Positions 32,644-41,978 of a stretch of DNA of 64,000 bases are shown here, one piece after another. The position numbers and the translations under genes were made by a program. The notes under the pieces are model-generated. The model did no database searches, was not told the DNA's origin, and saw only the letters and a list, made by a program, of their open reading frames with translations. Location: assembly GCA_902551455.1 (NCBI GenBank), contig CACDDC010000003.1, positions 1 to 64,000 of the forward strand. The letters run 5' to 3'. The stretch comes from an uncultured Pelagibacteraceae bacterium. GTDB taxonomy: Bacteria > Pseudomonadota > Alphaproteobacteria > Pelagibacterales > Pelagibacteraceae. Each line of letters starts with the position of its first letter. Positions within the stretch are counted from its first letter, which is position 1.

Positions 32644-33633
32644 ATGCATTTAGAAGATAGTTTTGGTAGAAAATTCCCTTACATAAGAATGTCGATTACA
32701 GATGTTTGTAATTTTAAATGCGGCTATTGTTTACCAAATGGTTACCAGGTCGATAAAAGTGATAATAGAAAATTTCTACATTTGGATGAAATTAAACGTC
32801 TTGCAAAATGCTTTTCTGAATTAGGAGTTTGCAAAATTAGAATTACTGGTGGAGAGCCAACTGTAAGAAAAGATTTTTTTGAAATTATTAAAGTTTTAAA
32901 ATATGAATCTGGAATAAAAAAGGTTGTAATTACAACAAATGGCTATCACTTAGATCAAAAAGCTAAACAATTGGTAGATGCTGGTTTAAATGGAATAAAT
33001 ATAAGTATAGATAGTCTTGACCGTGAAACTTTTAGAAATGTTACTGGTCATGATAGATTACCAGAAATTTTACAGGGGATAAAAAATTTACAAAATTTAG
33101 GATTTGAAAATATTAAAATTAATGCTGTTTTATTAAATGGTATTAATTCATCAGAAAAAGATTTTGATAAATGGTCAAATTTTATTCAAAAAAATAAAGT
33201 TGATTTTAGATATATAGAATTAATGCAAACTGGTGATAATTTAGACTATTTTAAAAAGTTTCATGTTTCATCTAAAGTATTTAAAAATTATTTAAATACA
33301 CATAAGTGGATATATCAAACAATGGGAAAAGATTCTGGTCCTGCTTTAAATTATATAAACCCAGAATATAAAGGTAAGTTTGGAATAATTGCTCCTTATT
33401 CAAAAGATTTTTGTAGAACTTGTAATCGTTTAAGAATTACATCTAGAGGAGATTTAAGACTCTGTTTATTTGGAAACACTGGAATAAGTGTTAGACATTT
33501 GTTGCAAAAAGATGAACAACTTAGTGAATTAAAAGATCTAATATTAGGTCAAATGAGATTTAAAAAAGAGTCTCATTATTTAGAACTTGGAGAAACAGGT
33601 TCTACAAAAAATTTATCTAAAACTGGAGGATAA
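32644..33633 (+). CDS. moaA: GTP 3',8-cyclase MoaA
   Basis: A 329-residue radical SAM enzyme that starts molybdopterin synthesis by cyclising GTP with MoaC. The N-terminal SAM cluster is CNFKCGYC, SAM-binding GGEP is in RITGGEPTVRK, and the second 4Fe-4S cluster is formed by CRTCNRLRI...RLCLFG. The C-terminus ends in Gly-Gly, which is essential in MoaA. Full length. It heads a tight plus-strand operon moaA-moaC-moaD-moaE. Confidence 0.95.
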   Translation: MHLEDSFGRKFPYIRMSITDVCNFKCGYCLPNGYQVDKSDNRKFLHLDEIKRLAKCFSELGVCKIRITGGEPTVRKDFFEIIKVLKYESGIKKVVITTNGYHLDQKAKQLVDAGLNGINISIDSLDRETFRNVTGHDRLPEILQGIKNLQNLGFENIKINAVLLNGINSSEKDFDKWSNFIQKNKVDFRYIELMQTGDNLDYFKKFHVSSKVFKNYLNTHKWIYQTMGKDSGPALNYINPEYKGKFGIIAPYSKDFCRTCNRLRITSRGDLRLCLFGNTGISVRHLLQKDEQLSELKDLILGQMRFKKESHYLELGETGSTKNLSKTGG

Positions 33634-34179
33634 TTGACTAAATTAAAAATAGTAAATCAAAAAGAATTAAAAGATTGGGCTAAAGAAATTTTTAAAAAAA
33701 ATTCATTTAATATGGTTGATGTTTCGTCAAAAAAAGAAACTTTTAGAAGAGCATTAGCTTCAGGAAAGATTTATGTTGGTAAAGAAGTTTTTAGTTTAAT
33801 AAAAAATAAAGAAATGCCTAAGGGAGATCCCATAAGTTTAGCTGAAATATCTGCAGTATTGGGAGTAAAAAAGACAAGTGAACTTATACCTTTATGCCAC
33901 CCTTTGCCAATTGATCATACGGCTACAAAAATTATAATGAATGAAGTTGATCGTTCATTAGAAGTTTTTTGTGTAGTGTCAGCTTTTGCAAAAACTGGTG
34001 TTGAAATGGAAGCAATTATGGGAGTTAATGCCGCATTAATTACTATTTATGATTTAAGTAAAATTGTTAATCCACATTTGAAAATTGATAATATAAAATT
34101 GTTAATTAAAGAAGGTGGAAAAAGTGGTGTATGGAAAAACCCAGATGGTTTACCAAAGTTTTTAGAAAATATATTTTAA
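33634..34179 (+). CDS. moaC: Cyclic pyranopterin monophosphate synthase MoaC
   Basis: A 181-residue protein with the family motifs FNMVDVSSK, LIPLCHPLPIDH and VEMEAIMGVNAAL followed by YDLSK. It converts 3',8-cH2GTP from MoaA to cPMP. The start is TTG at 33634 immediately after the moaA stop, with GGAGG inside the moaA end as ribosome site. The N-terminus is about 20 residues longer than E. coli MoaC (VNQKELKDWAKEIFKKNS), which may reflect a real extension or a start a little further in. Confidence 0.93.
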   Translation: MTKLKIVNQKELKDWAKEIFKKNSFNMVDVSSKKETFRRALASGKIYVGKEVFSLIKNKEMPKGDPISLAEISAVLGVKKTSELIPLCHPLPIDHTATKIIMNEVDRSLEVFCVVSAFAKTGVEMEAIMGVNAALITIYDLSKIVNPHLKIDNIKLLIKEGGKSGVWKNPDGLPKFLENIF

Positions 34180-34180
34180 T

Positions 34181-34450
34181 ATGAAAATAAAACTTGAATT
34201 ATTTGGAGCAAGTAGAGATTTAAGTAATAAAGATTATTTGGAATTCAATATTGATGAAAAAAGTTCAATCAAGGAGTTAAGAAAAAAACTAATAAATTAT
34301 GTTGATGATAAATTTAAAGGTAATTACAATTTTAAAAAAATAATTGAAACATCTACATTTTGTTCAGAAGATAATAATATTGTTTCTGATAATTATAAAA
34401 TTATAAAAGATAAAAAAATTGGAATTATTCCTCCTATTGGAGGCGGTTAA
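34181..34450 (+). CDS. moaD: Molybdopterin synthase sulfur carrier MoaD
   Basis: An 89-residue ubiquitin-like protein starting IKLELFGASRDL and ending IIPPIGGG, with the C-terminal Gly-Gly needed for adenylation and thiocarboxylate formation. It carries the sulfur that MoaE inserts into cPMP. It starts one base after moaC and overlaps moaE by one base. Slightly longer than the usual 80 residues. Confidence 0.9.
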   Translation: MKIKLELFGASRDLSNKDYLEFNIDEKSSIKELRKKLINYVDDKFKGNYNFKKIIETSTFCSEDNNIVSDNYKIIKDKKIGIIPPIGGG

Positions 34451-34896
34451 TGCTTCACGCTAAAGTTATAGAAATCAAAAAAGAAAAAATTGAAATTTCA
34501 AGAGCAGAACAGTTTGTTGCTTCTTCAAAATTTGGGGCTTCAATATTTTTTACTGGAACAGTTAGAGATGTAAATGAAAATAAAAAAGTAACTGGTATAA
34601 CTTACGATAGCCACGATGATTTAGTTATTAAAAGTTTTGAAGAAATATATAAAGAAGTAGATGAAAAATTGCATATAAAAGATAAAGCTGTTTTTATTGA
34701 ACACGTTAAAGGATATGTTCGGCTTGGTGAAATAAGTATTGTTATTGCCGTAGCCTGTCCTCACAGATCTGAAGCATATGATTTGTCCAGATATATAATA
34801 GAAGAAATTAAAAAAAGATCTCCAATTTGGAAAAAAGAACATTATGAAAATGAAGAAAGCGAATGGCTTAAAGGAAACCCAATTCAGACTAATTAA
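34450..34896 (+). CDS. moaE: Molybdopterin synthase catalytic subunit MoaE
   Basis: A 148-residue protein with GASIFFTGTVRDVNENKKV, EHVKGYVRLGEISIVIAVACPHRSEAY and the catalytic C-terminal region IWKKEHYENEESEW. Together with MoaD it makes molybdopterin. The end overlaps the convergent MocA-like gene by eight bases, closing the moa operon. Confidence 0.93.
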   Translation: MLHAKVIEIKKEKIEISRAEQFVASSKFGASIFFTGTVRDVNENKKVTGITYDSHDDLVIKSFEEIYKEVDEKLHIKDKAVFIEHVKGYVRLGEISIVIAVACPHRSEAYDLSRYIIEEIKKRSPIWKKEHYENEESEWLKGNPIQTN

Positions 34897-35461
34897 AATC
34901 TTTTTTTAAATCAAAATCTTTAAATATTTTACTAGATGAAACTTTAATAAAATTTGTTTTTTTTTTTAATTTTTTAACCATAAATTTAGCACCATATTCT
35001 CCCTTAATCTTTCTAAATTTACTTAAAACAGATATATCGAATCCAATAGGATTACCTACTCTATTTTTAAATCTCAAAGCATGTACAAGATGGTTTTTCT
35101 TTTTTATTGAACTGCAAATTCTATTAATATGATTTGTTTTGATAAAAGGCATATCTGACTGAACAATAATAAAACCTTTATTTTTTTTTGATATTTTATT
35201 CAATCCACATTTTATTGATGTGGAAATTCCTTTTCTAAAATTTTTATTAAAAATAAAACTAATTTTTTTACTATTAATTAATATTTTCTTAACATTGTTT
35301 TTTTCATGACCTAAGACTACGTATATATTAGATACTTTGCTTTTAACTAATGAATTCAAAGAGTGATTTATTAAAGGTTTTTTTTTAAAGATTTTTGTTA
35401 GTTTGTTTTCTTTAATAAGCCTTTTTGATTGTCCTGCCGCTAAAAAGATAGCTGAAACCAT
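34889..35461 (-). CDS. MobA/MocA-like molybdenum cofactor nucleotidyltransferase
   Basis: A 190-residue NTP-transferase: the nucleotide-binding LAAGQSKRL at the N-terminus, a metal-binding QSDMPFI, and RFKNRVGNPIGFDIS. The pattern and position next to XdhC/CoxI proteins and a xanthine-oxidase-family hydroxylase favour MocA (CTP:molybdopterin cytidylyltransferase), which makes the MCD form used by CoxL-type enzymes. A MobA-type guanylyltransferase is the alternative. Lys-rich, typical of low-GC SAR11 proteins. Confidence 0.8.
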   Translation of the reverse strand: MVSAIFLAAGQSKRLIKENKLTKIFKKKPLINHSLNSLVKSKVSNIYVVLGHEKNNVKKILINSKKISFIFNKNFRKGISTSIKCGLNKISKKNKGFIIVQSDMPFIKTNHINRICSSIKKKNHLVHALRFKNRVGNPIGFDISVLSKFRKIKGEYGAKFMVKKLKKKTNFIKVSSSKIFKDFDLKKDFN

Positions 35462-35471
35462 AAAAGTTTTT

Positions 35472-36152
35472 TCATTTTATATAAGTCTCTGCAACAAGTT
35501 GGGCAATAATTGATAGGGCAATCTCTGGTGCAGATTTTCCTCCTAATTTTATACCAATCGGTCCATGAATTGAATTAATTTCTTTTTCACTAAAACCTGA
35601 ATCTTTTAATCTTTGGCATCTATTTTCATGAGTTTTTTTACTTCCAAGTGCACCTATAAAATAAAATTTTTTCTTTAAAGCATGTTGAAGAGCTGGATCA
35701 TCTATCTTTGGATCGTGAGTTAAAGCTATTAAAGCTGTATTTTCGTTAGTTTCAATTTCTTTAAAAGCTTCATCTGGCCATTTATTAATTATTTTCATAT
35801 CAGGAAACCTTTGTTCAGATGCAAAATAACCCCTTGGATCTATTATAGTAATTTCAAAATTCAAATTCTTTGCATAATCTACTAAGTATTGAGCGATATG
35901 CACTGCTCCAACTACAATAACTTTTATTGGCAATACGTAAGTTTCGATAAATATTTCTGAATTTTCGATAACTCCATTTTTTTTGTTTTTGAAAAATTCA
36001 TTTATTTTGTTTGAATAAGCCTCCATTTCTTTACTTAATGGTTTATTTTTTTCAAAAAGTTCACTCTCTCCAGTCGATAAATTAGTAATTATTGCAAACT
36101 CAGATTTATTTTTCTTTTTTTCAATAATAGATTTTAATGTTTGTAATTTCAT
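35472..36152 (-). CDS. XdhC/CoxI-family protein, Rossmann-domain part
   Basis: A 226-residue protein with the C-terminal XdhC Rossmann domain: IKVIVVGAVHIAQYLVDYA, FEITIIDPRGYFASEQRFP, ALTHDPKIDDPAL, FIGALGSKKTHENR and IHGPIGIKLGGKSAPEIALSI. These proteins bind and protect sulfurated Moco for insertion into xanthine-oxidase-family enzymes. It overlaps the short XdhC N-domain gene by one base, so the usual two-domain protein seems to be split in two. Confidence 0.85.
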   Translation of the reverse strand: MKLQTLKSIIEKKKNKSEFAIITNLSTGESELFEKNKPLSKEMEAYSNKINEFFKNKKNGVIENSEIFIETYVLPIKVIVVGAVHIAQYLVDYAKNLNFEITIIDPRGYFASEQRFPDMKIINKWPDEAFKEIETNENTALIALTHDPKIDDPALQHALKKKFYFIGALGSKKTHENRCQRLKDSGFSEKEINSIHGPIGIKLGGKSAPEIALSIIAQLVAETYIK

Positions 36153-36481
36153 TAATTAACTTGTTCTAAGTAGACAGCAATTTCTCCACCACAAGCAAGT
36201 CCAACTTCCCAAGCACTTTCATTGGAAACTTTAAATTCTATTTTCTTGCAGGGTTTATTATCTTTGATTAAATCCATACATTCTCTAACTACTGCTGACT
36301 CAACACAGCCGCCTGAAACAGATCCAGAAAAATCTCCTTTTTCATTAACAATCATTCTACTTCCAACTTGCCTTGGAGATGATCCCCAGGTTTGAATTAC
36401 TGTTGCTAAAACTACTTTTTGACTAGCTTCTATCCAATCCAAAGCTTCTTCTAAGATTTTTTCATCAAATGAATTTTTCAT
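36152..36481 (-). CDS. XdhC/CoxI-family protein, N-terminal domain only
   Basis: A 109-residue protein with only the XdhC_CoxI N-terminal domain: QKVVLATVIQTWGSSPRQVGSRMIV, GSVSGGCVESAVV and the CGGEIAVYLE ending. It is coupled to the Rossmann-domain gene downstream by a one-base overlap and lies 30 bases after coxM. Together the two should act in maturation of the CoxMLS-type enzyme. Confidence 0.85.
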   Translation of the reverse strand: MKNSFDEKILEEALDWIEASQKVVLATVIQTWGSSPRQVGSRMIVNEKGDFSGSVSGGCVESAVVRECMDLIKDNKPCKKIEFKVSNESAWEVGLACGGEIAVYLEQVN

Positions 36482-36511
36482 TTGATTTAAAGTTATTACT
36501 GATGTGATAAA

Positions 36512-37301
36512 TTAGCAAGCCTCAACAGCTTTTTTAGCAAAAAACTTTAATCATATTTGCTCTATAATCAGCTGATGCATGTATGTCTGAATTTAATCCC
36601 TTAGAAGATATATTAACACCATTTATTGATGATGTTGAAAAGTCTTTTGAAAGAGCGTCTGATAAATTTTTATCTAAATATGCACAAGATTTTGCTCCAG
36701 TAACTGCTACGTTGACATTATCTCCTTTGTATCTTGCAACATAAACTCCAATTACTGCATATCTTGAAGCAGGATTAGGTAGTTTTTGATAATTTGATTT
36801 AGATGGTATTTCAAATTCAATTGACTCTATTATCTCTCCACTTTTCAAAGAAGTTTCGTACATTCCTTTAAAAAAATTTTCAGCATTAATACTTCTATTG
36901 TTAGTATTTATAACAGCATTAAGAGCTAAACATGCAGAAGGATAATCGGCTGCTGGATCATTATTTGCTATTGATCCACCAATAGTGCCTCTATTTCTTA
37001 CTTGGGGGTCTCCTATTCCTTCAGCTAGTGCAGCAAGTGATGGAATAGATTTTTTTATTTCTTTTGATTTAGCAACTTCAGCATGTTGAGTGGTTGCCCC
37101 GATTTTTACAACTTTTCCAGATACTTTTATTCCTGATAATTTTTTTATTCCTTTTAAATTAATTACGTCTTTATAAGTTGCTAGACCTAATTTCATTGAA
37201 GGAATAGTAGTCATGCCTCCTGCTAGAAAAACTGATTTTGAAGAAGCTAATTTAGATGCTTCTTTTACTTCTTTTGGCGAATGATAATCAAAATTTTTCA
37301 T
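36512..37301 (-). CDS. coxM: CoxM-type FAD subunit of a molybdenum hydroxylase (frameshift near 3' end)
   Basis: FAD-binding medium subunit: VFLAGGMTTIPSMKLGLA (first FAD motif), VRNRGTIGGSIANNDPAADYP (second) and a C-terminal FAD-domain region. The track ORF stops at 36534 after NMIKVFC. Removing one A from the six-A run at 36539-36544 (plus strand) restores the normal ending NMIKVFAKKAVEAC and a stop at 36512-36514. It transfers electrons from the 2Fe-2S subunit to an acceptor. The gene is six bases from coxL. The same kind of +1 error occurs in coxS and glnA, so a sequencing artefact is likely. Confidence 0.85.
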
Positions 37302-37307
37302 AATTTA

Positions 37308-39686
37308 TTACGCTGCCTCTGAATTAGTCTTTTTCATTTCATTGCAAGCTTCCCAAACTTTTTCTGCTGTAGCAGGCATATCAATTTCTCTTCCACCTAA
37401 AGCATTTATGACAGCATTCATTACTGTTGGTGGGGCTGCGATTGCTCCTGCTTCACCGCATCCTTTCACTCCTAAAGGATTTGTAGTTGCTTTTGTACAT
37501 GTAAAACCTAAATTAAATTCTGGAAAGTTATCAGCTCTTGGCATTGTATAATCCATATAAGATGCTGTTATTAATTGACCAGTATCATCATATTGAGCAT
37601 TTTCAGTTAATGCTTGACCAATTCCTTGAGCTAAACCTCCGTGGACTTGTCCTTCAACTATTATCGGATTAACAATAGTTCCAAAATCATCTACTGCTGT
37701 ATACTTATCTAATTTTACGTTTCCAGTTTCAGGATCAATTTCTACTTCTGCAATATGAGACCCTGCAGGAAAAGAAAAGTTGGCAGGATCATAAAATGAT
37801 GACTCTATTAAACCAGGTTCATCGCCTTCAGGCAGTGGTGACTTCACTTCATCTCTTACACCTGGTAGATAGCTTGCAAATGCTACTTCTCCTATTGTTT
37901 TCTTTTTATTCGATTTAGCTACTAGATACTCACCGTTATTAAAATCTATCTCATCTTCACTTACTTCAAGCATTTTCGCAGCAATTCTTTTTCCTTTAGC
38001 AACTATTTTTTTACATGCATTTACAATGGCAATACCACCAACTGTAAGTGACCTTGATCCATAAGTTCCCATACCAAAAGTACCTTTGTCCGTATCTCCA
38101 TGAACGATATCTATATTTTCAATTGGAACACCAAGTTCATCTGCTGCAATTTGAGCAAAAGTAGTTTGGTGACTTTGTCCATGACTATGTGATCCGGTGT
38201 ATATTGTAACCTGACCTGTAGGATTAAATCTGACCTCTGCAGATTCCCATAAACCTACCCCACATCCTAACATCATTACTACTGGGGATGGTGCAATACC
38301 ACAGGCTTCAAAATAAGTTGTAACTCCAATACCTCTTAATTTACCTCTAGATTCTGATTCTTTTTTTCTAGCTGTAAAACCATCATAATCTGACATTTCT
38401 TTAGCTTTATTTAAACCAGCCACATAATCTCCTGAATCAATTTGGTGAACTAAAGTTTGCTTAAAAGGAAACTCTGTGGGAAAATTTTTCATTCTAATTT
38501 CTATTGGATCTATTCCAAGTTCTATAGCAGCTTTGTCAACAATTCTTTCAATAGTGTATGTTGCTTCTGGTCTTCCAGCCCCTCTATATGCGTCAACAGG
38601 CGCTGTATTTGTATAAACAGCTTTTACATTTGAATATGCTGCAGGCATTATATAAACACCAGTGGCACATGGACCAAATAAATATGTCGGAGTTACAGTT
38701 CCAAAAACTCGAGCATATGCACCTAAATTAGCTATTGTTTCGTTTTTAAAACCTAAAAATTTTCCATCGTTAGTTACTGCGAGTTCTGCATGTGTGATAT
38801 GATCTCTTCCATGTGTGTCGGTTAAAAAAGACTCTGTTCTCTCAGCAACCCATTTGATTGGTCTTTCAATTTTTTTTGATGCCCAGCTACAAACTATCTC
38901 TTCATTATATAAATTAATTTTTGAACCAAAACCTCCTCCAACATCTGGGGCAACAACTCTTAATTTATTTTCAGGTGCAACTCCTCCAAAAGCTGACATT
39001 ATTAATCTAGACAGATGAGGATTTTGACTAGTTGTATAACAAGTTATTTCTTCTGACGCAGTGTTATAATCTATAACACAAGCTCTAGGTTCCATAGCAT
39101 TTGGAATAAGCCTATTATTTGTAATATCCAATTTGATTATTTTGTCAGCTTTTTCGAAAGCTTCTTTAACTTTTTGTCTATCTCCAAGTAACCAATCATA
39201 ACATAAATTTTTATCTATACCTTCATGTATAGCTTCACTTTCCATTGATGTTCCTAAATTTGTAACTGCTTCTAAAATTTTGTAATCAATTTTAACTAAT
39301 TCTGCAGCATCTTTTGCCTCGTCCAATGATTCTGCTAAAACGACTGCAATTGGATCGCCGACAAAATTTACATTATCTTTTGCCAAAGGTGGGTTTGCAG
39401 GACATTTCATTTCTGAATTATCCTCACTTCTAATTGCCCATCCAGCTATTAATCCACCTATTTTATCTTTTGCTATATGTTCTCCAGTTAAAATATCAAC
39501 TACGCCTGAAGATTTTAATGCTTTTGAAATATCAATTTTTTTAATTTTTGCTCTTGCGTGTGGAGATCTTATAAAAATTGCATAAGTCTGATTTACAATG
39601 TTTATGTCTGCTGTATATCTCCCTTTTCCAGTTAAAAATCTTTTATCTTCTTTTCTTTCAACTCTAGATCCAACCAAACTTGCCAT
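37308..39686 (-). CDS. coxL: CoxL-type large subunit, form II molybdenum hydroxylase
   Basis: A 792-residue xanthine-oxidase-family catalytic subunit carrying the Mo-molybdopterin cytosine dinucleotide. It begins with the ald_xan_dh domain (GSRVERKEDKRFLTGKGRYT) and shows Moco-binding GGGFGSK, TYGSRS and GCGEAG, with the catalytic Glu in the last. The active-site loop is AYRGAGR (residues about 366-372), i.e. the form II (BMS) type, not the AYxCSFR loop of true form I CO dehydrogenase. CO oxidation is therefore not expected; the substrate is an unknown aldehyde, purine or heterocycle. Confidence 0.9.
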   Translation of the reverse strand: MASLVGSRVERKEDKRFLTGKGRYTADINIVNQTYAIFIRSPHARAKIKKIDISKALKSSGVVDILTGEHIAKDKIGGLIAGWAIRSEDNSEMKCPANPPLAKDNVNFVGDPIAVVLAESLDEAKDAAELVKIDYKILEAVTNLGTSMESEAIHEGIDKNLCYDWLLGDRQKVKEAFEKADKIIKLDITNNRLIPNAMEPRACVIDYNTASEEITCYTTSQNPHLSRLIMSAFGGVAPENKLRVVAPDVGGGFGSKINLYNEEIVCSWASKKIERPIKWVAERTESFLTDTHGRDHITHAELAVTNDGKFLGFKNETIANLGAYARVFGTVTPTYLFGPCATGVYIMPAAYSNVKAVYTNTAPVDAYRGAGRPEATYTIERIVDKAAIELGIDPIEIRMKNFPTEFPFKQTLVHQIDSGDYVAGLNKAKEMSDYDGFTARKKESESRGKLRGIGVTTYFEACGIAPSPVVMMLGCGVGLWESAEVRFNPTGQVTIYTGSHSHGQSHQTTFAQIAADELGVPIENIDIVHGDTDKGTFGMGTYGSRSLTVGGIAIVNACKKIVAKGKRIAAKMLEVSEDEIDFNNGEYLVAKSNKKKTIGEVAFASYLPGVRDEVKSPLPEGDEPGLIESSFYDPANFSFPAGSHIAEVEIDPETGNVKLDKYTAVDDFGTIVNPIIVEGQVHGGLAQGIGQALTENAQYDDTGQLITASYMDYTMPRADNFPEFNLGFTCTKATTNPLGVKGCGEAGAIAAPPTVMNAVINALGGREIDMPATAEKVWEACNEMKKTNSEAA

Positions 39687-39695
39687 ATTCTTCTC

Positions 39696-40158
39696 CTACA
39701 TTTTAGAAGCAGCTTCTTTTACAGCTGCTACAATATTTTGGTATCCTGTACATCTACAAATATTTCCTTCTAACCAATCTCTTATTTCTTGATCGGTAGG
39801 TTTTTTATTATTTTTTAATAAGTCAATAGCGCTCATAACCATTCCAGGTGTACAAAATCCACATTGTAAACCATGATGTTTTTTAAATGCTTCTTGCATA
39901 GGATGCATCTTTCCGTTTTTTGTTAAACCCTCTATAGTTATAATTTTAGAGCCATCAACATCTGCTGCAAAGGCTGTACAACTTTTTATTGATTTTCCAT
40001 CAACATGAACCACGCAAGCCCCACACTGGCTTGTATCACATCCTATATGTGTGCCTGTAAGATTTAAAATTTCTCTTAAAAAAAGAAGAGAGAACAGTAT
40101 GATCCGAAATCTCTTTAGTTATTTTTTTTCCGTTTACTTCAACATTAATCTTTTTCAT
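39696..40158 (-). CDS. coxS: CoxS-type 2Fe-2S subunit (frameshifted near the 5' end)
   Basis: The track ORF (39696-40013) is truncated at its N-terminus. Upstream on the minus strand an ATG at 40158 gives [25 protein letters not shown], and deleting one T from the seven-T run (plus strand A run 40078-40084) joins it to [23 protein letters not shown] and the rest. The repaired protein, about 153 residues, has both 2Fe-2S sites: the ferredoxin-type Cys set ([10 protein letters not shown]...SC) and the C-terminal set (CGFCTPG, ICRCTG). It relays electrons from CoxL to CoxM. Ten bases separate it from coxL. Confidence 0.85.
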
Positions 40159-40251
40159 AGGTTCCGCTCTATATAAAAAAGCTGAGACATTTAAGCACAT
40201 AAGTGTGTATTGATCAATTGTTTTAAAATTAGTTTTCTAGTTTAACGCGAC

Positions 40252-40830
40252 TCAGAAAACAAGGTATATTGCAAAAGCAATTAAAACCGCTGAGGTTATA
40301 TAAATTATAGTTTTGCTTTTGTTTTTATAATTAAATAAATTTTTTTTATCTTTTTCAATTTTTGGTTTAATTTCTGTTTCACGTGGAATTTTTTTATCTT
40401 CAATTAATTCTGAAAATTTACCAAAAAATATGTCAGCCATTTTTTTTGCTGTCATATCTATTAGCCTAGACCCAACTTGAGCAATTTTTCCACCAACATT
40501 AGCGTTAACCTCGTAAGTTAGTTTTGTACCATTCTCATGGTCTTCTAAATTTACTTTAGCGCTTCCTGTAGCAAACCCAACTGGTGAATTTCCTGACCCT
40601 TCAATTATATAGCTATTTGGTGCGTTAATTTCTTTTAGCTCAATATTTCCAGTAAAACTTGCATTAAACGGTCCAATTTTATTAGTTGCCGTTGCTTCAA
40701 ATTCTGTTTCTGAATTTTTTTTGAATTCTTCACATCCTGGTATTGATTGTTTTAATATTTCAGGATCATTTAGTGCTTCCCAAACTTTTTGTTTTTTTAA
40801 ACTAATTTGATAAGATCCTACAAGTTTCAT
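40252..40830 (-). CDS. coxG: CoxG-like SRPBCC-fold protein with C-terminal membrane anchor
   Basis: A 192-residue protein with an SRPBCC/CoxG domain (VWEALNDPEILKQSIPGCEEF at the start is the family signature, followed by FNASFTGNIELKEI and YEVNANVGGKIAQVGSR) and a C-terminal helix, TIIYITSAVLIAFAIYLVF, that anchors it in the membrane. CoxG recruits the Mo hydroxylase to the membrane and may handle quinone. It is 93 bases upstream of coxS on the same strand, so it probably heads the coxG-S-M-L unit, with genes ordered coxG, coxS, coxL, coxM. Confidence 0.88.
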   Translation of the reverse strand: MKLVGSYQISLKKQKVWEALNDPEILKQSIPGCEEFKKNSETEFEATATNKIGPFNASFTGNIELKEINAPNSYIIEGSGNSPVGFATGSAKVNLEDHENGTKLTYEVNANVGGKIAQVGSRLIDMTAKKMADIFFGKFSELIEDKKIPRETEIKPKIEKDKKNLFNYKNKSKTIIYITSAVLIAFAIYLVF

Positions 40831-40857
40831 TATAACAAATACTTAACACAATTAATT

Positions 40858-41103
40858 ATGGATGATAATATAAAAAAAGAATTACAGTCTGCAGCGTTTG
40901 AAAGACTAATTAATCATTTAAGAGACAGAAAAGACGTTCAAAATTTAGACCTGATGAATCTTGCAGGTTTTTGTAGAAACTGTTTATCTAAATGGTACAG
41001 AGAAGAAGCTGAAAAGAAAGGAATTGAAATTTCAGACCCAGAAGCGAGAAAACATGTTTATGGCATGCCTTATTCTGAATGGAAAGAAAAATATCAAAAA
41101 TAA
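40858..41103 (+). CDS. DUF1244 family protein
   Basis: 81 residues from ATG at 40858 (MDDNIKKELQSAAFERL); the track's extra N-terminus comes from an upstream non-consensus start. The sequence FERLINHLRDRKDVQNLDLMNLAGFCRNCLSKW followed by YGMPYSEWKEKYQ is the full signature of DUF1244, a small conserved alphaproteobacterial family with a C-x-x-C pair (CRNC) that may bind metal. Function unknown. It is divergent from coxG and precedes an EamA permease by 15 bases. Confidence 0.88.
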   Translation: MDDNIKKELQSAAFERLINHLRDRKDVQNLDLMNLAGFCRNCLSKWYREEAEKKGIEISDPEARKHVYGMPYSEWKEKYQK

Positions 41104-41118
41104 GTATTTCCATTTTAA

Positions 41119-41973
41119 ATGATAAGACTTTTTCCAATAATATTTATTCTTCTTTGGTCTTCAGCTTTTATCACTACTAAACCCATAGTAGATTATAGCG
41201 ATCCTTTTGCTGCTTTAGCTTTTAGGTTTTCAATAGTAGCTTTTGGTTTTTTTTTATTTTCAATTTTAAAAAAAGAAAAAATTTTAGTATCTAAAAAAAA
41301 AGTAATTGAGTCTATTTTAAGTGGTGTATTGTTTCATGGTATTTATTTGGGAGGTGTTTTTTTTTCTATATCTAGAGGTCTTCCTACTGGAATCGCAGCA
41401 TTAATAGTTACACTTAATCCAGTTTTGACTAACGCTTTAGCTGGTCCATTATTAAATGAGAAAGTTACATTTAGACAGTGGACTGGTGTGATACTAGGTT
41501 TTTTGGGAGCTTTAATTGTTCTCGGATTTGATGTTGGTAAGTCACTTCCAACTATAGGAATAATTGCAGTATTTATATCTTTATTAGCTGTTACGAGCGC
41601 AACATTATGGCAAAAAAAATTAAGTAATAATTTATCTCTGCCGGTAAGCAATATGTATCAAGCTATTGGTGGATTTTTATTTCATTTTTTAATAATTTTA
41701 TTTTTAACCAAACCTTACATTAATTTTTCTTCGACTTTCATTATTGCAATGTCTCATCAAATTTTGCTGGTTTCCTTTGGTGCATTCACTATTTTAATGT
41801 ATTTAATTAAGCATAATTCAGCCAGCAAAACTGTGTCTCTATTTTTCCTTATTCCAGCCACTTCAGCTATCATTGCTTGGATTTTTTTAAATGAAACTTT
41901 AAATATCTATGACTTTTTAGGATTTGCAATTGCTTCGATTGGAGTTTTTATAGCTACAAGAGAAAATAAATAG
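41119..41973 (+). CDS. EamA/DMT-family permease
   Basis: A 284-residue transporter with ten helices in two EamA repeats. It begins IFILLWSSAFITTKPIVDYSDPFAALAFRFS, a highly typical first helix and loop for the RhaT/YdcZ-like DMT group, and closes with LNIYDFLGFAIASIGVFIATRE. It may export an amino acid or related metabolite. It ends five bases before convergent moaB. Confidence 0.82.
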   Translation: MIRLFPIIFILLWSSAFITTKPIVDYSDPFAALAFRFSIVAFGFFLFSILKKEKILVSKKKVIESILSGVLFHGIYLGGVFFSISRGLPTGIAALIVTLNPVLTNALAGPLLNEKVTFRQWTGVILGFLGALIVLGFDVGKSLPTIGIIAVFISLLAVTSATLWQKKLSNNLSLPVSNMYQAIGGFLFHFLIILFLTKPYINFSSTFIIAMSHQILLVSFGAFTILMYLIKHNSASKTVSLFFLIPATSAIIAWIFLNETLNIYDFLGFAIASIGVFIATRENK

Positions 41974-41978
41974 AATTT

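Noticed and set aside
34621-34842. Minus-strand ORF of 73 residues inside moaE, and similar antisense ORFs (for example 46605-46946, 28075-28500, 23209-23565)
   Set aside because: They lie wholly within well-identified genes on the other strand and have no recognisable features or coupling.
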